NCBI RefSeq assembly: GCF_021290985.1
Contig: NZ_JAJOYU010000005.1
Location: 109,359 to 173,358, forward strand
Source of the DNA: Rheinheimera soli
GTDB lineage: Bacteria; Pseudomonadota; Gammaproteobacteria; Enterobacterales; Alteromonadaceae
Length of the DNA stretch: 64,000 nt
Direction: 5' to 3'
The notes below the pieces were generated by a model. The model saw nothing but the letters and a program-made list of their open reading frames with translations, did not search any database and was not told the origin of the DNA. Both the position numbers and the translations under genes were made by a program. This document shows, piece by piece, positions 9,777-20,538 of the stretch. Within the stretch, counting starts at the first letter, position 1; every line of letters begins with the position of its first letter.

Positions 9777-10568
9777 TCAGATCACAGGTTTAAAGCCTTC
9801 GCTCTGGCCATCGATCAGATCATAAGGCGACATGGCCGGGATCTGTTGCTGAATTTGTTGTTCCAGCTGATCCAGCGTTTTTAACTGCTGACAAATCTGC
9901 TGGCCTCGTTGTTGTAAGTTTGTACTGTTTTTTTGCATATCAGTTTTTAGCTGACTGCCAAAGTTTTGCATTTTAGTACGAAAGCTTTGCATTTTTTCTG
10001 TGGCAGAGCCCGGGCTTTGCAGTACATTCTGGCCTAAGGTCAACATCATTTGGCCACTGATTTTAGCCACAGCCTGCTGAATGCGTTGCTCTGCTTCTTT
10101 GGCTAAATTTTTATCAGCTGAACGCAGCTGACTGCCATAGACATAAATCGTATCGCCCTGGCGCTGAACCAGTTGATTCAGTTGCTGCTCGAGCTGGTCC
10201 ACAGGTTGTTGCAATTCAGGGTTGTCCTGCAGGCTTTGGCCTGTGGTGGCCTGAACATTTTGATCAAGCACTGTACGTGCCAGTTGCAGACTATCATCCA
10301 TTAAGGCGGCAGAGGCTGTAACCTGACTACGAATCCCTTGCTGATAGGCTTTGAGGTGCTGCCGGGTTTCCGGTGTGCTGTTGTTTTTTTGCTGAGCCAG
10401 CCACAGCTGACCTGTAGTATCAATGCGCCACAGTTCCTGATCATCCCTCAGAATACTGACCACAGAAGGGCTGACTTTTAAATCGTCTTGCAAGGTCAAA
10501 GCACACTGATCACTGGCGTAACTCAGGCCACTTAACAGCAGCAATGTACTGACACAGATATACTTCAT
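9777..10568 (-). CDS. Secreted DUF2884 (YggN-like) protein
   Basis: 263 residues with a signal peptide (MKYICVSTLLLLSGLSYA). The mature N-terminus (SDQCALTLQDDLKVSPSVV) followed by a strand-rich segment (QELWRIDTTGQLWL) fits the DUF2884 family, represented by E. coli YggN, whose function is unknown. The rest is Gln-rich helix, probably coiled coil, ending with a region that mentions LEQQIQQQIPAMSPYDLI. Periplasmic. It is followed at 14 bp by the Rid gene. No catalytic motif is visible. Confidence 0.75.
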   Translation of the reverse strand: MKYICVSTLLLLSGLSYASDQCALTLQDDLKVSPSVVSILRDDQELWRIDTTGQLWLAQQKNNSTPETRQHLKAYQQGIRSQVTASAALMDDSLQLARTVLDQNVQATTGQSLQDNPELQQPVDQLEQQLNQLVQRQGDTIYVYGSQLRSADKNLAKEAEQRIQQAVAKISGQMMLTLGQNVLQSPGSATEKMQSFRTKMQNFGSQLKTDMQKNSTNLQQRGQQICQQLKTLDQLEQQIQQQIPAMSPYDLIDGQSEGFKPVI

Positions 10569-10640
10569 AACAACCCCAATAAAGTGAAAACAACCATGCT
10601 GCCGGAAAAGTAATGAATCACCACTGAATTCCCCTTCAAA

Positions 10641-13535
10641 CTATTTATTGCTTGAGCCGCTTTGGTTATAGCGTTCTAACAATAGCATAAGAGCCTGTTG
10701 GCTTTGTTGTATACAGAGGTGCAGTTGGTTGTTTAACCATGGCTCTGGCTTGTTATCCTGATGCAGCTGTTGCTCCATTAGTCGGCATAACTGGCTTAAG
10801 CGCATTAGTCCCAGTTGTCCCATGCTGCCGATCAGACGATGAAATACTTTAGGATCTGGTGTTGCCTGTGTTAGTTCGTGCTGCAAAGCGCTCAGTTGCT
10901 GCTGCACATTAGTACAGAGTGCCTGACGTTGTGCCGGGTTTAACGCCAGCAAAGCCTGCTGCAAATAGTCGGTTTGATACAAAGGGCTTAGCGGCGGCAA
11001 CTGTGCCAATTGGGCGATTAGAGCCTGCAATTGTTCACGCCGCCAGGGCTTAGACAAAACGGCGCTGACCGCAGCTATGGTTTGGTTTGGCGCTGAACCA
11101 CTCACCAGTACAAAACGGCTTTGTTCATTCACCTGACGCTGCTGTTGTAACTGCTGTATGGTTTGCAAAGCATCAGCGTCTTCTAACTGGCCATCTAAGA
11201 ACACCCAGGACCAAAGCTGTGCAGGTAATTGTCGGACCTGCTGCAGGCTGGACGCCGTGGTCACTACAAAGCCTAACTCTGTCAGCACTTGTTCCAGGCT
11301 GACACGACATAACTCATCATCTTCAACGACCAGGGCATGATGTTGTTCTGCCGCAACTGATGCTGTTGCCGGCAATAAAGTGGACGCCTGACACTTAAGA
11401 CTAAAACTGACTTCGGTACCAATACCTGGCACGGATTGAATGTTCAGTTCTGAGCCCAGTTGTTGCAACAATCTTTGGCACACCAGCATGCCAAGGCCTG
11501 GCCCGGCCTGCAAAGTGCGTTGCTGATTCAGGCGCTCGCCCCGTAATAGCTGGCTTATTTGCAATGTTGTTAAACCTATACCTGTATCCCGCACTTTAAA
11601 TAACAGCTGTAGCGAGGAGTCAGTTTGGTTTAACAACTCCACTCTGACTTCAATTTCCCCTTGTTTGGTGTATTTCACTGCATTAGAAATCAGATTGGTC
11701 AGCAACTGGGTTAACAGATTCTCATCCAACAACAAAAGAGCTGGCAGATTAGAGGCCAGTGAATAGCTTAATTTCAGCCCTTTGTTAGTGGCCAGAGGTT
11801 CGAGTAAGTCGTGCAGGCGGCCCAACAACTCGATCAACACCACTGGCTGATCGACGGGCTGGTAGACGCCATAATCCAACCTGCTGCTGGTCAGAATATT
11901 GTTAATAATATTATCCAAAGACCAGACAGAGCGGCGCGCCAGTTGTATTTTCTGTTGGCTGCCAGGGTGTTCAATTTCTGGCAACACCTGTGCCAGCACT
12001 GCATCTATACCTTGTAATGGCGTGCGGATTTCATGGCCTAAAGTGGCAATAAACTCATTTTTTACCGCGATTTTCTGCTGCGCCATTTCCTGCTGTTTTT
12101 GCAGCAGCAGGCGGTTACGCCGTGATTTGTGATAAAACAGCGACAACAACAAAGCCAAGGCTAAGCAAGCACCTACGGACAACAACATCAGCATATTTTT
12201 CTGATGCTGATGCGTCAGTTGATCCAGTTGGTTTTGTTGAGAGGCTTGCTGCAGATTACGCTCCAGTAAGCTTTTGTGTTGCTCACTGGCAATCACCAGC
12301 GCCTGTTTATGGCTTTTATCATCAAATAAAGATTGTTGTAACTGGCGTACCTGCTCCAAAGCGCTGTAAGCCTGTTGGTATTGTTGCTTAAAGTTTGCAA
12401 CCTGTGCTGTCACCTGCCAATAGTCCAGCAATTGCTGGGGCTCGGTAAAATGGGAAGCTTTCAAATTCAGCTTTGTATACAAAGCTGCAGCTTGTTGCTG
12501 TAAAGAAAACTCAAGCAAATCGCTCAGATGCCGCAAGCTGAAACGTCTGAAACTGGCTTGATAGTCCTCTGTTTGCAGTAGTTGGGTTATCTGCTGATAT
12601 CTGTTATTGGCTTGATCAACACGGCCAAAATGTAAATCCAACCAGGCTAAGCTTTGCAGTGCATCGGCTTGTTCAATGTTATTACTCACTTGTTGGGCGG
12701 CAAGTAATGCCAGCTGCAACTGTTGCTCACTTTCCTGATATTTCTGCTGAGGCAATAAACTGCGGGCCAGACTTAAATGATACAAGGCAACTAACGCTTG
12801 CTCTTGCCGGCTCAAACGTAATTCCAACGCGTTACGGGCAAAATCTTCAGCAGCCTGATACTGTTGATACAAGCGGCTGGCTTCAGCCAGCAGATGTAAA
12901 AAGTTAGCCTGACGGTTGCTGTCATCTCCTGTCATCGCCAGATTCAGGCCATCGCTGGCAATCTGAATAGCTTGTGGGTAGGCATACAGGTTCAAATAGA
13001 TAAAGGCCAGATCATAACGGATGATTTGCAATGGCACGGCGTTATTGGCATCTACAGCAATTTGCATAGCTTCCAGCGCTTTGGGCAGGGCTTTGTCGGT
13101 CTGGCCTAAACGGTTCAGGTTATCCGCTTGTCGTCGGAGTGCATTAAATAATTGTCTGGTATCGTTTTGGAGCCGGGCTAAACGTTCGGTTTCAAGACTG
13201 GTTTGGTAAGCTTGTTGATAATTACCCAACAGCATATAAGCTGTGGTTTGCTGCAGCAGTACTCTGTGATAATCGGCGCTTTCCCTGTCTGTGCTGAGTT
13301 CCAGCCACTCTGTGGCGTAGCTCAGGCTGAGTGTTGGGTCTTGGGTAACAAATACTTCGGTTAGCCGAACCAACAGAGTCAGTCGCTGGGTGGGGTCTGT
13401 ACTTTGTGCAAGTTGTTGCACTAATTGCTGACGCTCAGCCGCAGTAGCCACTTCCACCTGCTGTTGGCTTTGTGCCATCAGAGGTAAAAGCAGCAGAAGC
13501 AGATTCAACCAGAAAAAAAGCCACTTCACAGACAC
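10641..13535 (-). CDS. TPR-hybrid sensor histidine kinase with receiver and Hpt domains
   Basis: 964 residues. Order: signal peptide/membrane anchor (1-22), periplasmic TPR array (about 25-420), one transmembrane helix (MLMLLSVGACLALALLL, about 435-452), HisKA domain with the phospho-acceptor His in LGHEIRTPLQGI, HATPase with N-box (LISNAVKYTKQG) and G-box (DTGIGL, GPGLGMLVCQ), a receiver domain (LVVEDDELCRV; acceptor Asp in VFLDGQLED; Lys in LSKPW) and a C-terminal Hpt with His in VFHRLIGSMGQLGL. It is a full phosphorelay protein; no partner response regulator is adjacent. The TPR sensor suggests peptide or protein input, which is inference. Confidence 0.9.
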   Translation of the reverse strand: MSVKWLFFWLNLLLLLLPLMAQSQQQVEVATAAERQQLVQQLAQSTDPTQRLTLLVRLTEVFVTQDPTLSLSYATEWLELSTDRESADYHRVLLQQTTAYMLLGNYQQAYQTSLETERLARLQNDTRQLFNALRRQADNLNRLGQTDKALPKALEAMQIAVDANNAVPLQIIRYDLAFIYLNLYAYPQAIQIASDGLNLAMTGDDSNRQANFLHLLAEASRLYQQYQAAEDFARNALELRLSRQEQALVALYHLSLARSLLPQQKYQESEQQLQLALLAAQQVSNNIEQADALQSLAWLDLHFGRVDQANNRYQQITQLLQTEDYQASFRRFSLRHLSDLLEFSLQQQAAALYTKLNLKASHFTEPQQLLDYWQVTAQVANFKQQYQQAYSALEQVRQLQQSLFDDKSHKQALVIASEQHKSLLERNLQQASQQNQLDQLTHQHQKNMLMLLSVGACLALALLLSLFYHKSRRNRLLLQKQQEMAQQKIAVKNEFIATLGHEIRTPLQGIDAVLAQVLPEIEHPGSQQKIQLARRSVWSLDNIINNILTSSRLDYGVYQPVDQPVVLIELLGRLHDLLEPLATNKGLKLSYSLASNLPALLLLDENLLTQLLTNLISNAVKYTKQGEIEVRVELLNQTDSSLQLLFKVRDTGIGLTTLQISQLLRGERLNQQRTLQAGPGLGMLVCQRLLQQLGSELNIQSVPGIGTEVSFSLKCQASTLLPATASVAAEQHHALVVEDDELCRVSLEQVLTELGFVVTTASSLQQVRQLPAQLWSWVFLDGQLEDADALQTIQQLQQQRQVNEQSRFVLVSGSAPNQTIAAVSAVLSKPWRREQLQALIAQLAQLPPLSPLYQTDYLQQALLALNPAQRQALCTNVQQQLSALQHELTQATPDPKVFHRLIGSMGQLGLMRLSQLCRLMEQQLHQDNKPEPWLNNQLHLCIQQSQQALMLLLERYNQSGSSNK

Positions 13536-13731
13536 TGCACCACTCCCTGAACAGATTCAAGCCATGCTAACAACCAGTTCTGATAAGGGCAAGAAGTCAT
13601 ATGATTTTGTGGTTATTAATGAAAAACTTATTTTAATAACTAAAAAGCATAAAGCAGAGAGAAGGGTTATTTACTTTTTATCCATTTAGACGGCTAAAAT
13701 GGCGATAACTTAGCTTATTTGTGGTGTTTTT

Positions 13732-15537
13732 ATGCTATTCGCGTCTTTAGCTGCTCAGGCCAGTCCTTTGTCCGCTCAACAAATCAAGGATTTACAGTCG
13801 CTAGTCAGCCAGCTTAATCCTATTCAGCAGGCCTGGGTGAGTGGTTATCTGGTCGCAGCTGCTCAGTTAGCGGGCAGCCAGTTGCCAGCAACTGCGCAAC
13901 AGAGCCATGAAAGTGCGGTGCTGACTATTTTATATGGCTCACAAACCGGCAATGCCAAAACTGTGGCGAACAAAATTAAAGCGGCTGCTGAGCAACAAGG
14001 CATAGCTGTGAAGCTAACAGATATTGGCAGCTACAAAACCACTCAATTAGCCAAAGAAAAATACCTGCTGATTGTCACCTCGACTTATGGCGAAGGGGAG
14101 CCACCAGAAAGTGCTGTGGCTTTCCATAAATTCTTATTCAGTAAAAAAGCACCTAAGCTGGATGGCCTGCAGTTTGCTGTGCTGGGTTTGGGTGATACCA
14201 GTTATGAATTTTTCTGTAAAACAGCCATAGATTTTGATGAGCAACTGGCTGCTTTAGGTGGCAAAAGATTACACGCCCGTGCCGATCTGGACGTAGATTA
14301 TGCCGCTCAGGCGGCCAGTTGGATTGAAACCGCAGTGCAGGCTTTTGCACCAGAGTTAAAGCAGGCTGCAGGTTCTGCCCAGGTCATTGCCTGGCCTGGC
14401 GCTACAGCCACTGCGAGCCACGACAGTGCTTTTACCAAAGAAGCGCCTTATAGCGCAGAGTTATCCGTGAATCAGAAGATCACTGGCCGCGATTCGACTA
14501 AAGATGTGCGTCATATCGAAATTTCCTTAGCAGATTCAGGCATCGTCTATCAGCCGGGTGACTCGCTTGGGGTGTATTTCCTTAATGACAACAACGCAGT
14601 GGATGCTATTTTGGCGGCAACAGGGCTTGATGGCGCTACTGAAGTGCAGTTAGCGGGTCAGACTTACAGCTTAAAAACTGCGTTAACTGAACAACTGGAG
14701 TTAACTCAGTCTTACCCGAGTTTTGTCGAAAAATATGCACAAGCCACAGCCAACAGTGAATTGCTGGAGCTGGTCAAAGATAAAACCGCTTTGCGTCAGT
14801 ATCTGGACAACCGTCAGACACTGGATGTGATTTTACAAAACCCTGCGCCTTTAACAGCTCAGCAATTAGTGGATGCGCTGCGTAAACAGCAACCGCGTTT
14901 GTATTCTATTGCCTCTTCACAGGCTGAAGTAGGTGATGAAGTGCACTTAACTTTGGGCGTAGTGCGTTACGACGCTTTTGGCAGTACGCATTTAGGTGGC
15001 GCTTCGGGCTTTTTGGCGGAACGACTGGAAGAAGGCGCTGCGCTTAAAGTTTTTGTTGAACACAACGATAACTTCCGTCTGCCGGACCATGAAACGCCAG
15101 TCATTATGATAGGGCCAGGTACAGGTATAGCGCCGTTCCGTGCTTTCCTGCAAGAGCGTGATCAAGCCGGTGCTACAGGTCAGAACTGGTTGTTTTTTGG
15201 TAACCCACATTTTACTCAGGACTTCTTGTATCAGGTGGAACTGCAGGATTATTTAAAACGTGGCGTGCTGAGCAAGCTGGATGTGGCTTTTAGCCGTGAT
15301 CAGGCACAGAAAGTTTATGTGCAGGACAAGCTGCGGTTAAAAGCAGAAGAAATATGGGCCTGGTTGCAACAAGGCGCTTATCTCTACATTTGTGGTGATG
15401 GCAATAAAATGGCCAAAGATGTGCATCAGGCGCTGCTCGATATAGCGCAACAACAAGCTGGCTTCAGTGCAGAAGAAGCAGAACAGTATTTTGACGACTT
15501 ACGTCAGGCCAAACGTTATCAGAAGGATGTTTATTAA
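13732..15537 (+). CDS. cysJ: Sulfite reductase flavoprotein alpha subunit
   Basis: NADPH-dependent diflavin reductase that passes electrons to CysI. 601 residues versus 599 in E. coli. Flavodoxin domain with FMN loop [13 protein letters not shown] (about 66-78) and [15 protein letters not shown]-binding segment PRLYSIASS, linker ARYDAFG-type, and NADPH-binding end [16 protein letters not shown] and [13 protein letters not shown], ending KRYQKDVY. The first ATG is taken; an in-frame stop lies 21 bp upstream. The ribosome site is weak. Upstream 196 bp is AT-rich, with a perfect 8-bp inverted repeat (13612-13619/13633-13640) and the motif TTTAGACGGCTAAAAT (13685-13700) that may hold the -10 box. 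The TAA stop overlaps the cysI ATG by one base, implying coupled translation. Confidence 0.96.
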   Translation: MLFASLAAQASPLSAQQIKDLQSLVSQLNPIQQAWVSGYLVAAAQLAGSQLPATAQQSHESAVLTILYGSQTGNAKTVANKIKAAAEQQGIAVKLTDIGSYKTTQLAKEKYLLIVTSTYGEGEPPESAVAFHKFLFSKKAPKLDGLQFAVLGLGDTSYEFFCKTAIDFDEQLAALGGKRLHARADLDVDYAAQAASWIETAVQAFAPELKQAAGSAQVIAWPGATATASHDSAFTKEAPYSAELSVNQKITGRDSTKDVRHIEISLADSGIVYQPGDSLGVYFLNDNNAVDAILAATGLDGATEVQLAGQTYSLKTALTEQLELTQSYPSFVEKYAQATANSELLELVKDKTALRQYLDNRQTLDVILQNPAPLTAQQLVDALRKQQPRLYSIASSQAEVGDEVHLTLGVVRYDAFGSTHLGGASGFLAERLEEGAALKVFVEHNDNFRLPDHETPVIMIGPGTGIAPFRAFLQERDQAGATGQNWLFFGNPHFTQDFLYQVELQDYLKRGVLSKLDVAFSRDQAQKVYVQDKLRLKAEEIWAWLQQGAYLYICGDGNKMAKDVHQALLDIAQQQAGFSAEEAEQYFDDLRQAKRYQKDVY

Positions 15538-17252
15538 TGACTCAGCCAATTAACCCGGATTTACAGGTGCAAGGTCAGCTGTCTGATAACGAACGACTGA
15601 AAAAGGACAGTCATTTATTACGTGGCACTATCACCAAAGATTTAAAAGACGAAATCACCGGCGGCTTTAACGGCGACAATTTTATGTTGATCCGTTTCCA
15701 CGGTATGTACCAGCAGGATGACCGTGATATCCGTGCTGAACGTGCAGAACAAAAACTGGAACCTCTGCATAACGTCATGTTACGTGCCCGTATGCCGGGC
15801 GGTATTATCACGCCACAACAATGGCTGGCGATTGATGAGTTTGCTGCAGATAATACGATTTACGGCAGTATTAGGTTAACCACCCGTCAGACTTTTCAGT
15901 TCCACGGTGTGTTAAAACCGAAAATTAAAAGCATGCATCAGATGCTGAACAGCATCGGCATTGACTCCATAGCGACAGCTGGTGATGTCAACCGTAACGT
16001 GTTGTGTACTTCCAACCCAGTCGAGTCTGTACTGCATCAGCAAGCCTATCAGTGGGCGGCAAAAATTTCTGAGCACTTACTGCCAAAAACCAAAGCCTAC
16101 GCAGAGATTTGGCTGGACGAGCAAAAAGTAGAGACCACAGAAGTCGAACCTATTCTGGGCGAAACTTATTTACCACGGAAGTTTAAAACTACTGTGGTGA
16201 TACCGCCGCAAAACGACGTCGACGTGCATGCCAACGACTTAAACTTTGTCGCTATTGCCGAAAATGGCCAGTTGGTGGGCTTTAACGTCTTAGTCGGTGG
16301 TGGTCTTGCTATGACTCATGGCGATAAAGGCACTTACCCACGTAAAGCCGAAGACTTCGGTTTTATCGCTCTGGAACATGTATTGGCTGTGGCTGAACAC
16401 GTAGTCACAGTGCAGCGTGATTATGGCGACAGGGTGAATCGTAAAAACGCCAAAACCAAATACACCATAGACCGCATTGGGGTGGACGTATTTAAAGCCG
16501 AAGTGGAAAAACGTGTTGGCGTGAAGTTCCAGCCAAGCCGTGCCTATGAGTTCACTGGCCGTGGCGATCGTTTTGGTTGGGTTGAAGGCATAGATGGTAA
16601 ACATCACCTCACTGTATTTATCGAAAACGGCCGCATTCTGGATTATCCAGGTAAAACCTTAAAAACAGGTGTGGCTGAAATCGCCCGTATTCATAAAGGC
16701 GACTTCCGCATGACAGCGAATCAAAACCTGATTATTGCTGGTGTGGCCGCCGAAGACAAAGCTGATATTGAAGCTTTAGCCCGTTTGCATGGCTTGATTA
16801 ACGACAGCGTGACAGAGCAGCGTAAAAACTCTATGGCCTGTGTGTCTTTACCTACTTGTCCACTGGCTATGGCAGAAGCAGAGCGCTATTTGCCGACTTT
16901 AGTCACTCATGTTGAAGAGTTGCTGACCAAACACGGTGTACCTGATGACCACATTATTTTACGTGTGGTGGGCTGCCCTAATGGCTGTGGTCGCGCCATG
17001 CTGGCCGAAGCTGGTTTAGTGGGTCGTGGTCCTGGTAAATACAACCTGTATTTAGGTGGTAATACTCAGGGCACTCGTATACCTAAGCTGTATTTAGATA
17101 ACGTGGCGGAAGCCGACATTCTGCAAGCGCTGGACGGCCTGATTGGACGCTGGGTTGCTGAACGTAATAACAACGAATGTTTTGGTGATTTTGTCGTGCG
17201 TGTAGGTGTTGTCGCCGAAGTGAAAGTATCAAAAACCGACTTTCATGCCTGA
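15537..17252 (+). CDS. cysI: Sulfite reductase hemoprotein beta subunit
   Basis: Reduces sulfite to sulfide with siroheme and a [4Fe-4S] cluster. 571 residues versus 570 in E. coli. Cluster cysteines are visible as CVSLPTC (CX5C) and CPNGC (CX3C) about 40 residues later. Siroheme contacts include [15 protein letters not shown] and GDVNRNVLC. Needs CysJ for electrons and CysG for siroheme; the latter is made by the second operon at 23.8 kb. Start ATG overlaps the cysJ stop; cysH follows after 24 bp. Confidence 0.97.
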   Translation: MTQPINPDLQVQGQLSDNERLKKDSHLLRGTITKDLKDEITGGFNGDNFMLIRFHGMYQQDDRDIRAERAEQKLEPLHNVMLRARMPGGIITPQQWLAIDEFAADNTIYGSIRLTTRQTFQFHGVLKPKIKSMHQMLNSIGIDSIATAGDVNRNVLCTSNPVESVLHQQAYQWAAKISEHLLPKTKAYAEIWLDEQKVETTEVEPILGETYLPRKFKTTVVIPPQNDVDVHANDLNFVAIAENGQLVGFNVLVGGGLAMTHGDKGTYPRKAEDFGFIALEHVLAVAEHVVTVQRDYGDRVNRKNAKTKYTIDRIGVDVFKAEVEKRVGVKFQPSRAYEFTGRGDRFGWVEGIDGKHHLTVFIENGRILDYPGKTLKTGVAEIARIHKGDFRMTANQNLIIAGVAAEDKADIEALARLHGLINDSVTEQRKNSMACVSLPTCPLAMAEAERYLPTLVTHVEELLTKHGVPDDHIILRVVGCPNGCGRAMLAEAGLVGRGPGKYNLYLGGNTQGTRIPKLYLDNVAEADILQALDGLIGRWVAERNNNECFGDFVVRVGVVAEVKVSKTDFHA

Positions 17253-17276
17253 GTTCAGTCCATTAAGGGGCATATC

Positions 17277-18014
17277 ATGAGTCAGTATAAACAGCTGTTG
17301 CAGCTGGATACAGAGCAGCAACAACAACTGCTGGCGGAAGCCAATCAGCTGTTGTTGCCTTTAACGCCAGCCGAACGGGTGAAATGGGCACTGGATCATT
17401 TGCCGGATCAGCAGATCTTAAGCTCCAGCTTTGGTATTCAATCTGCTGTGATGTTGCATCTGGTGACCAGTGAGCGGCCTGATATTCCGGTGTTGTTAAC
17501 AGACACTGGCTATCTGTTTCCTGAAACTTATCAGTTTATTGATGAGCTGAAAGATCGGTTGCAACTGAATCTGAAAGTGTACCGCGCCCATTTAAGCCCG
17601 GCCTGGCAGGAAGCACGTTTTGGTAAGTTATGGGAAAACGAAGCTGGTATTAAACAATACAACCATATGAATAAAGTGGAGCCTTTACAGCGCGCTTTAA
17701 AAGAGCTGAATGTAGGCACCTGGTTCAGTGGTTTACGTCGCAGTCAGTCCAGCACCCGAGCTGATAAAGATATTATCGAAATCAGCCGAGGCACTGTGAA
17801 AGTGCAACCTATTATCGAATGGTCAAATAAAGACGTGTTTTATTATCTAAAAGAACACAACTTACCTTACCACCCTTTGTGGGAGCAAGGTTATGTCTCT
17901 GTGGGAGACGTGCATTCTACCCGTAAACTCGAACTGGGCATGACAGAAGAAGACACCCGTTTTAACGGCTTTGGCCGCGAATGCGGCATTCACCTGGATG
18001 GCGACGGCATCTAG
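17277..18014 (+). CDS. cysH: Phosphoadenylylsulfate (PAPS) reductase
   Basis: Reduces PAPS to sulfite and PAP using thioredoxin or glutaredoxin. 245 residues (E. coli 244). The nucleotide loop is [12 protein letters not shown], the Arg-rich segment [11 protein letters not shown], and the catalytic Cys is in GRECGIHL near the C terminus. It is the only cysteine in the protein; the extra CysCys pairs that hold an iron-sulfur cluster in APS reductases are absent. It therefore uses PAPS, which agrees with the presence of cysC. Third gene of cysJIH, with ribosome site AGGGG. Confidence 0.96.
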   Translation: MSQYKQLLQLDTEQQQQLLAEANQLLLPLTPAERVKWALDHLPDQQILSSSFGIQSAVMLHLVTSERPDIPVLLTDTGYLFPETYQFIDELKDRLQLNLKVYRAHLSPAWQEARFGKLWENEAGIKQYNHMNKVEPLQRALKELNVGTWFSGLRRSQSSTRADKDIIEISRGTVKVQPIIEWSNKDVFYYLKEHNLPYHPLWEQGYVSVGDVHSTRKLELGMTEEDTRFNGFGRECGIHLDGDGI

Positions 18015-18174
18015 TCCGCCGCCATTGAACGGCCAAATAATACCAATTATCGACTTTGTCCCTTAAGTGAATAAAAATAACTTGTAGTTAACAAGCCTAG
18101 CCATTACATTCGTCCGGTTGAAAAGCCTGCTACAGGCCGGTGACATCAGAGCCTGAGCAGGCCTGATCAATGGA

Positions 18175-20466
18175 ATGGGGGAGCGGCATGTGGAGTGGTT
18201 AGGTCGTTTTTTGCGGCTGAGGGCTCAGGATTTAGGCAGCGCTGATAGTGCGTTCTGGCAACAAAGTGTGCTGCGTATTATTGTGCTTTCAGGGCTTTGT
18301 CTGGTGTTTGCGATAGTGCTGCACAGCTCCTGGCAGGCCTGGCAAATGGGTGCCTATCATGTGATAGCTATCACCTTTTCTTTTTACCTGGCATTAGTTT
18401 CAACCCTGTTTATTTCCAGCCGTTATGTCAAACTCAGCGCCGCTGCTTTGCTGGCCATAGTAGTACTGGCCGGGCTCTGTATTTTAGTACTGGTGGATAA
18501 CTTTGAGCTGGGCAAACTTGGCATCATTTTTATATACACCTTGCCGATGATCAGTCTGATGTTTTTTGGCTTCAGAACTGCTTTAGTTTTTATGGCGCTG
18601 AATTTTATTCCTTTTATTTATCTGCTACAAAATCAGGCTCCGGGTAATCTTGCGGGTTGGTCTATTACCTTGCCTGCCAGTCACAGTTATTTGCATGGCT
18701 TATTGTTTTTGTTTTTTAATTTGTGCCTGCCTTTGGCTGCCGCCCGGGTGTTCAGCACCTTAAAACGTAGTGCTGTGCAACTGACAGAGCTGAATCAACA
18801 TCTGGCACAAAGCCATGATTATTACGAAGAATTGTTTGAGCATAATGGTTCTGCCACTGTGCTGGTGACAGCTTCAGGCGACATCATTAAATGCAATAGC
18901 CTGGCGTCCCAGCTGTTGGGGCTGGAGGCTGAACAACAAGCTAATTTATTGTCTTTGCTGAACTTTGTGCAGGACAGTCAGTTGCAGGGACATTGGCTGA
19001 AAGGCAAAGTGGAATGTAATTTAAAAAGTCGGCCTGAGTCCAGTCTGGTCTTGAAGCATGTCATGTTGACCCGATCGGGCCACCATGTGGTGAGCCTGCA
19101 GGAAATCAGCGCTCTACGCCAGTTACAGCAGCAATTAAAACAAAGCCAGAAAGCGCAGGACAGCTGGCTGCATTATGACGGTTTAACCTGTTTACCTAAT
19201 GTGGCTGGTTTTACTGAACTGGTGAACTACAAGCAAGAGAAGTTAGCGCCTCATGAGTTTGCACTGGTGGCTATTATCCGCTTGCGTCATGTCAAAACCC
19301 TGAATCAGCAGTATGGTTATGAATTTGGCAGCCAGTTATTACAACATTTCTCCAAAGTAGCGAAAGCCGCTTTGCCCTCTGATGCAGTCTTGGCCAGAGT
19401 AAGGGGCGTGAAGTTTGCGCTCTGGTTAAAAGGCGATCTCAATGTGCTGGATCCAAAGCAGCTGGCAGAAGCTATTGCCAGTCAATTGCCAGTTGAGCTG
19501 ACAGTGGGACCTTACACTGCTCGTATGAGTTATCAGTTTGGTGTTAGTTTTACTGAACTGCGTGACAACCAGAATGCGCAGCAGTTAATTGAACAATGTG
19601 AACTGGCTTTAGAGTTATCCAGCCCAGGCCAGGCCGTTAGTTTTTATGATCAGCAACAAGCCCGGCAACTGGAACAGGATTATCAACTGCTGAATGCGTT
19701 TCGCGACGCGATACGGCAAAAGCAGCTGGAACTTTGGTTACAACCTAAGGTTGACCCGCAAGGAAAAATTCAGAGTTTTGAAGCCTTAAGCCGCTGGTTT
19801 ATTGATGGAGAGGCCATAGCACCTGATTGTTTTGTGCTGATGGCAGAACGCCATGGTCTGATGACGATGTTTTCCCGTTTAGTGCTGCAACAAAGTGTCA
19901 GCATTTTGCAAAGCTGGCAACAGCAAGGCTTGTTATACCCTATTGCTATTAATCTGGGTGGGCCTGAGCTTTTGGACGACAGCTTTTTTGCTGAACTGAT
20001 GAGCCTGAGTGCCGATCATCCCTGGTTAACCCGCTACCTGCAGTTAGAGATCACTGAAACCAATATAGCGGTGCAACAACCTTTATTGCATAAACGTTTA
20101 AAAGCGCTTCATCAGTATGGTTTTAGTATTTCCATCGACGATTTTGGTACTGGCCATTCGTCTTTAAGTCAGTTGGTGGATTGTCCTGCCGATACCATCA
20201 AAATAGACCGGCGTTTTGTCAGCTGTATTCCTCAGGATGGCCGCACTGTGCGTATTTTGCATACTACTATTCAACTGGCCAAAGCCTTAAATCTGAATAT
20301 AGTGGCCGAAGGGGTAGAAAACGATATACAACGTCGTTTCCTGCAAAGCCTGGGCTGCCAGCTGATGCAAGGCTATTTATTTGGCCGCCCGGCTCCTGCT
20401 TTGTATTGGCAAAACTTGTTATTGCCCAGGCTGCCAGAGCTGGAGTTTAGTTCTAAACATGCATAA
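18175..20466 (+). CDS. Membrane EAL phosphodiesterase with degenerate GGDEF domain
   Basis: 763 residues. The N-terminal 200 residues hold about six hydrophobic helices, then a PAS-like domain (EELFEHNGSATVLVTASGDI, about 215-320), a GGDEF-like domain and EAL. The GGDEF site reads RGVKF, so cyclase activity is probably lost. The EAL domain is complete: FEALSRW, INLGG, LEITETN, SIDDFGTGHSS, IKIDRRF and VAEGVEN, so it probably degrades c-di-GMP. A GTG at 18190 with GGGGAG 6 nt upstream is an equally good start, five residues shorter. It sits between the two cys operons without an evident metabolic link. The 160 bp upstream hold two small palindromes with GCCTG/CAGGC arms (18125-18137, 18151-18162). 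Confidence 0.9.
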   Translation: MGERHVEWLGRFLRLRAQDLGSADSAFWQQSVLRIIVLSGLCLVFAIVLHSSWQAWQMGAYHVIAITFSFYLALVSTLFISSRYVKLSAAALLAIVVLAGLCILVLVDNFELGKLGIIFIYTLPMISLMFFGFRTALVFMALNFIPFIYLLQNQAPGNLAGWSITLPASHSYLHGLLFLFFNLCLPLAAARVFSTLKRSAVQLTELNQHLAQSHDYYEELFEHNGSATVLVTASGDIIKCNSLASQLLGLEAEQQANLLSLLNFVQDSQLQGHWLKGKVECNLKSRPESSLVLKHVMLTRSGHHVVSLQEISALRQLQQQLKQSQKAQDSWLHYDGLTCLPNVAGFTELVNYKQEKLAPHEFALVAIIRLRHVKTLNQQYGYEFGSQLLQHFSKVAKAALPSDAVLARVRGVKFALWLKGDLNVLDPKQLAEAIASQLPVELTVGPYTARMSYQFGVSFTELRDNQNAQQLIEQCELALELSSPGQAVSFYDQQQARQLEQDYQLLNAFRDAIRQKQLELWLQPKVDPQGKIQSFEALSRWFIDGEAIAPDCFVLMAERHGLMTMFSRLVLQQSVSILQSWQQQGLLYPIAINLGGPELLDDSFFAELMSLSADHPWLTRYLQLEITETNIAVQQPLLHKRLKALHQYGFSISIDDFGTGHSSLSQLVDCPADTIKIDRRFVSCIPQDGRTVRILHTTIQLAKALNLNIVAEGVENDIQRRFLQSLGCQLMQGYLFGRPAPALYWQNLLLPRLPELEFSSKHA

Positions 20467-20538
20467 GGATATGCTATTCAGTTTCTGTCCATTTTTGTTC
20501 GATAGACTGGCTAAAACATTAAATTAGGGACGATACTT

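Noticed and set aside
13612..13640. CysB binding site before cysJ
   Set aside because: GTTATTAA/TTAATAAC is a neat repeat, but CysB sites are too degenerate to call by eye and the AT-rich context makes chance repeats likely.
18125..18162. Two GCCTG/CAGGC hairpins after cysH as a terminator
   Set aside because: Stems are only 5 bp and no T-run follows; termination of cysJIH could not be assigned.
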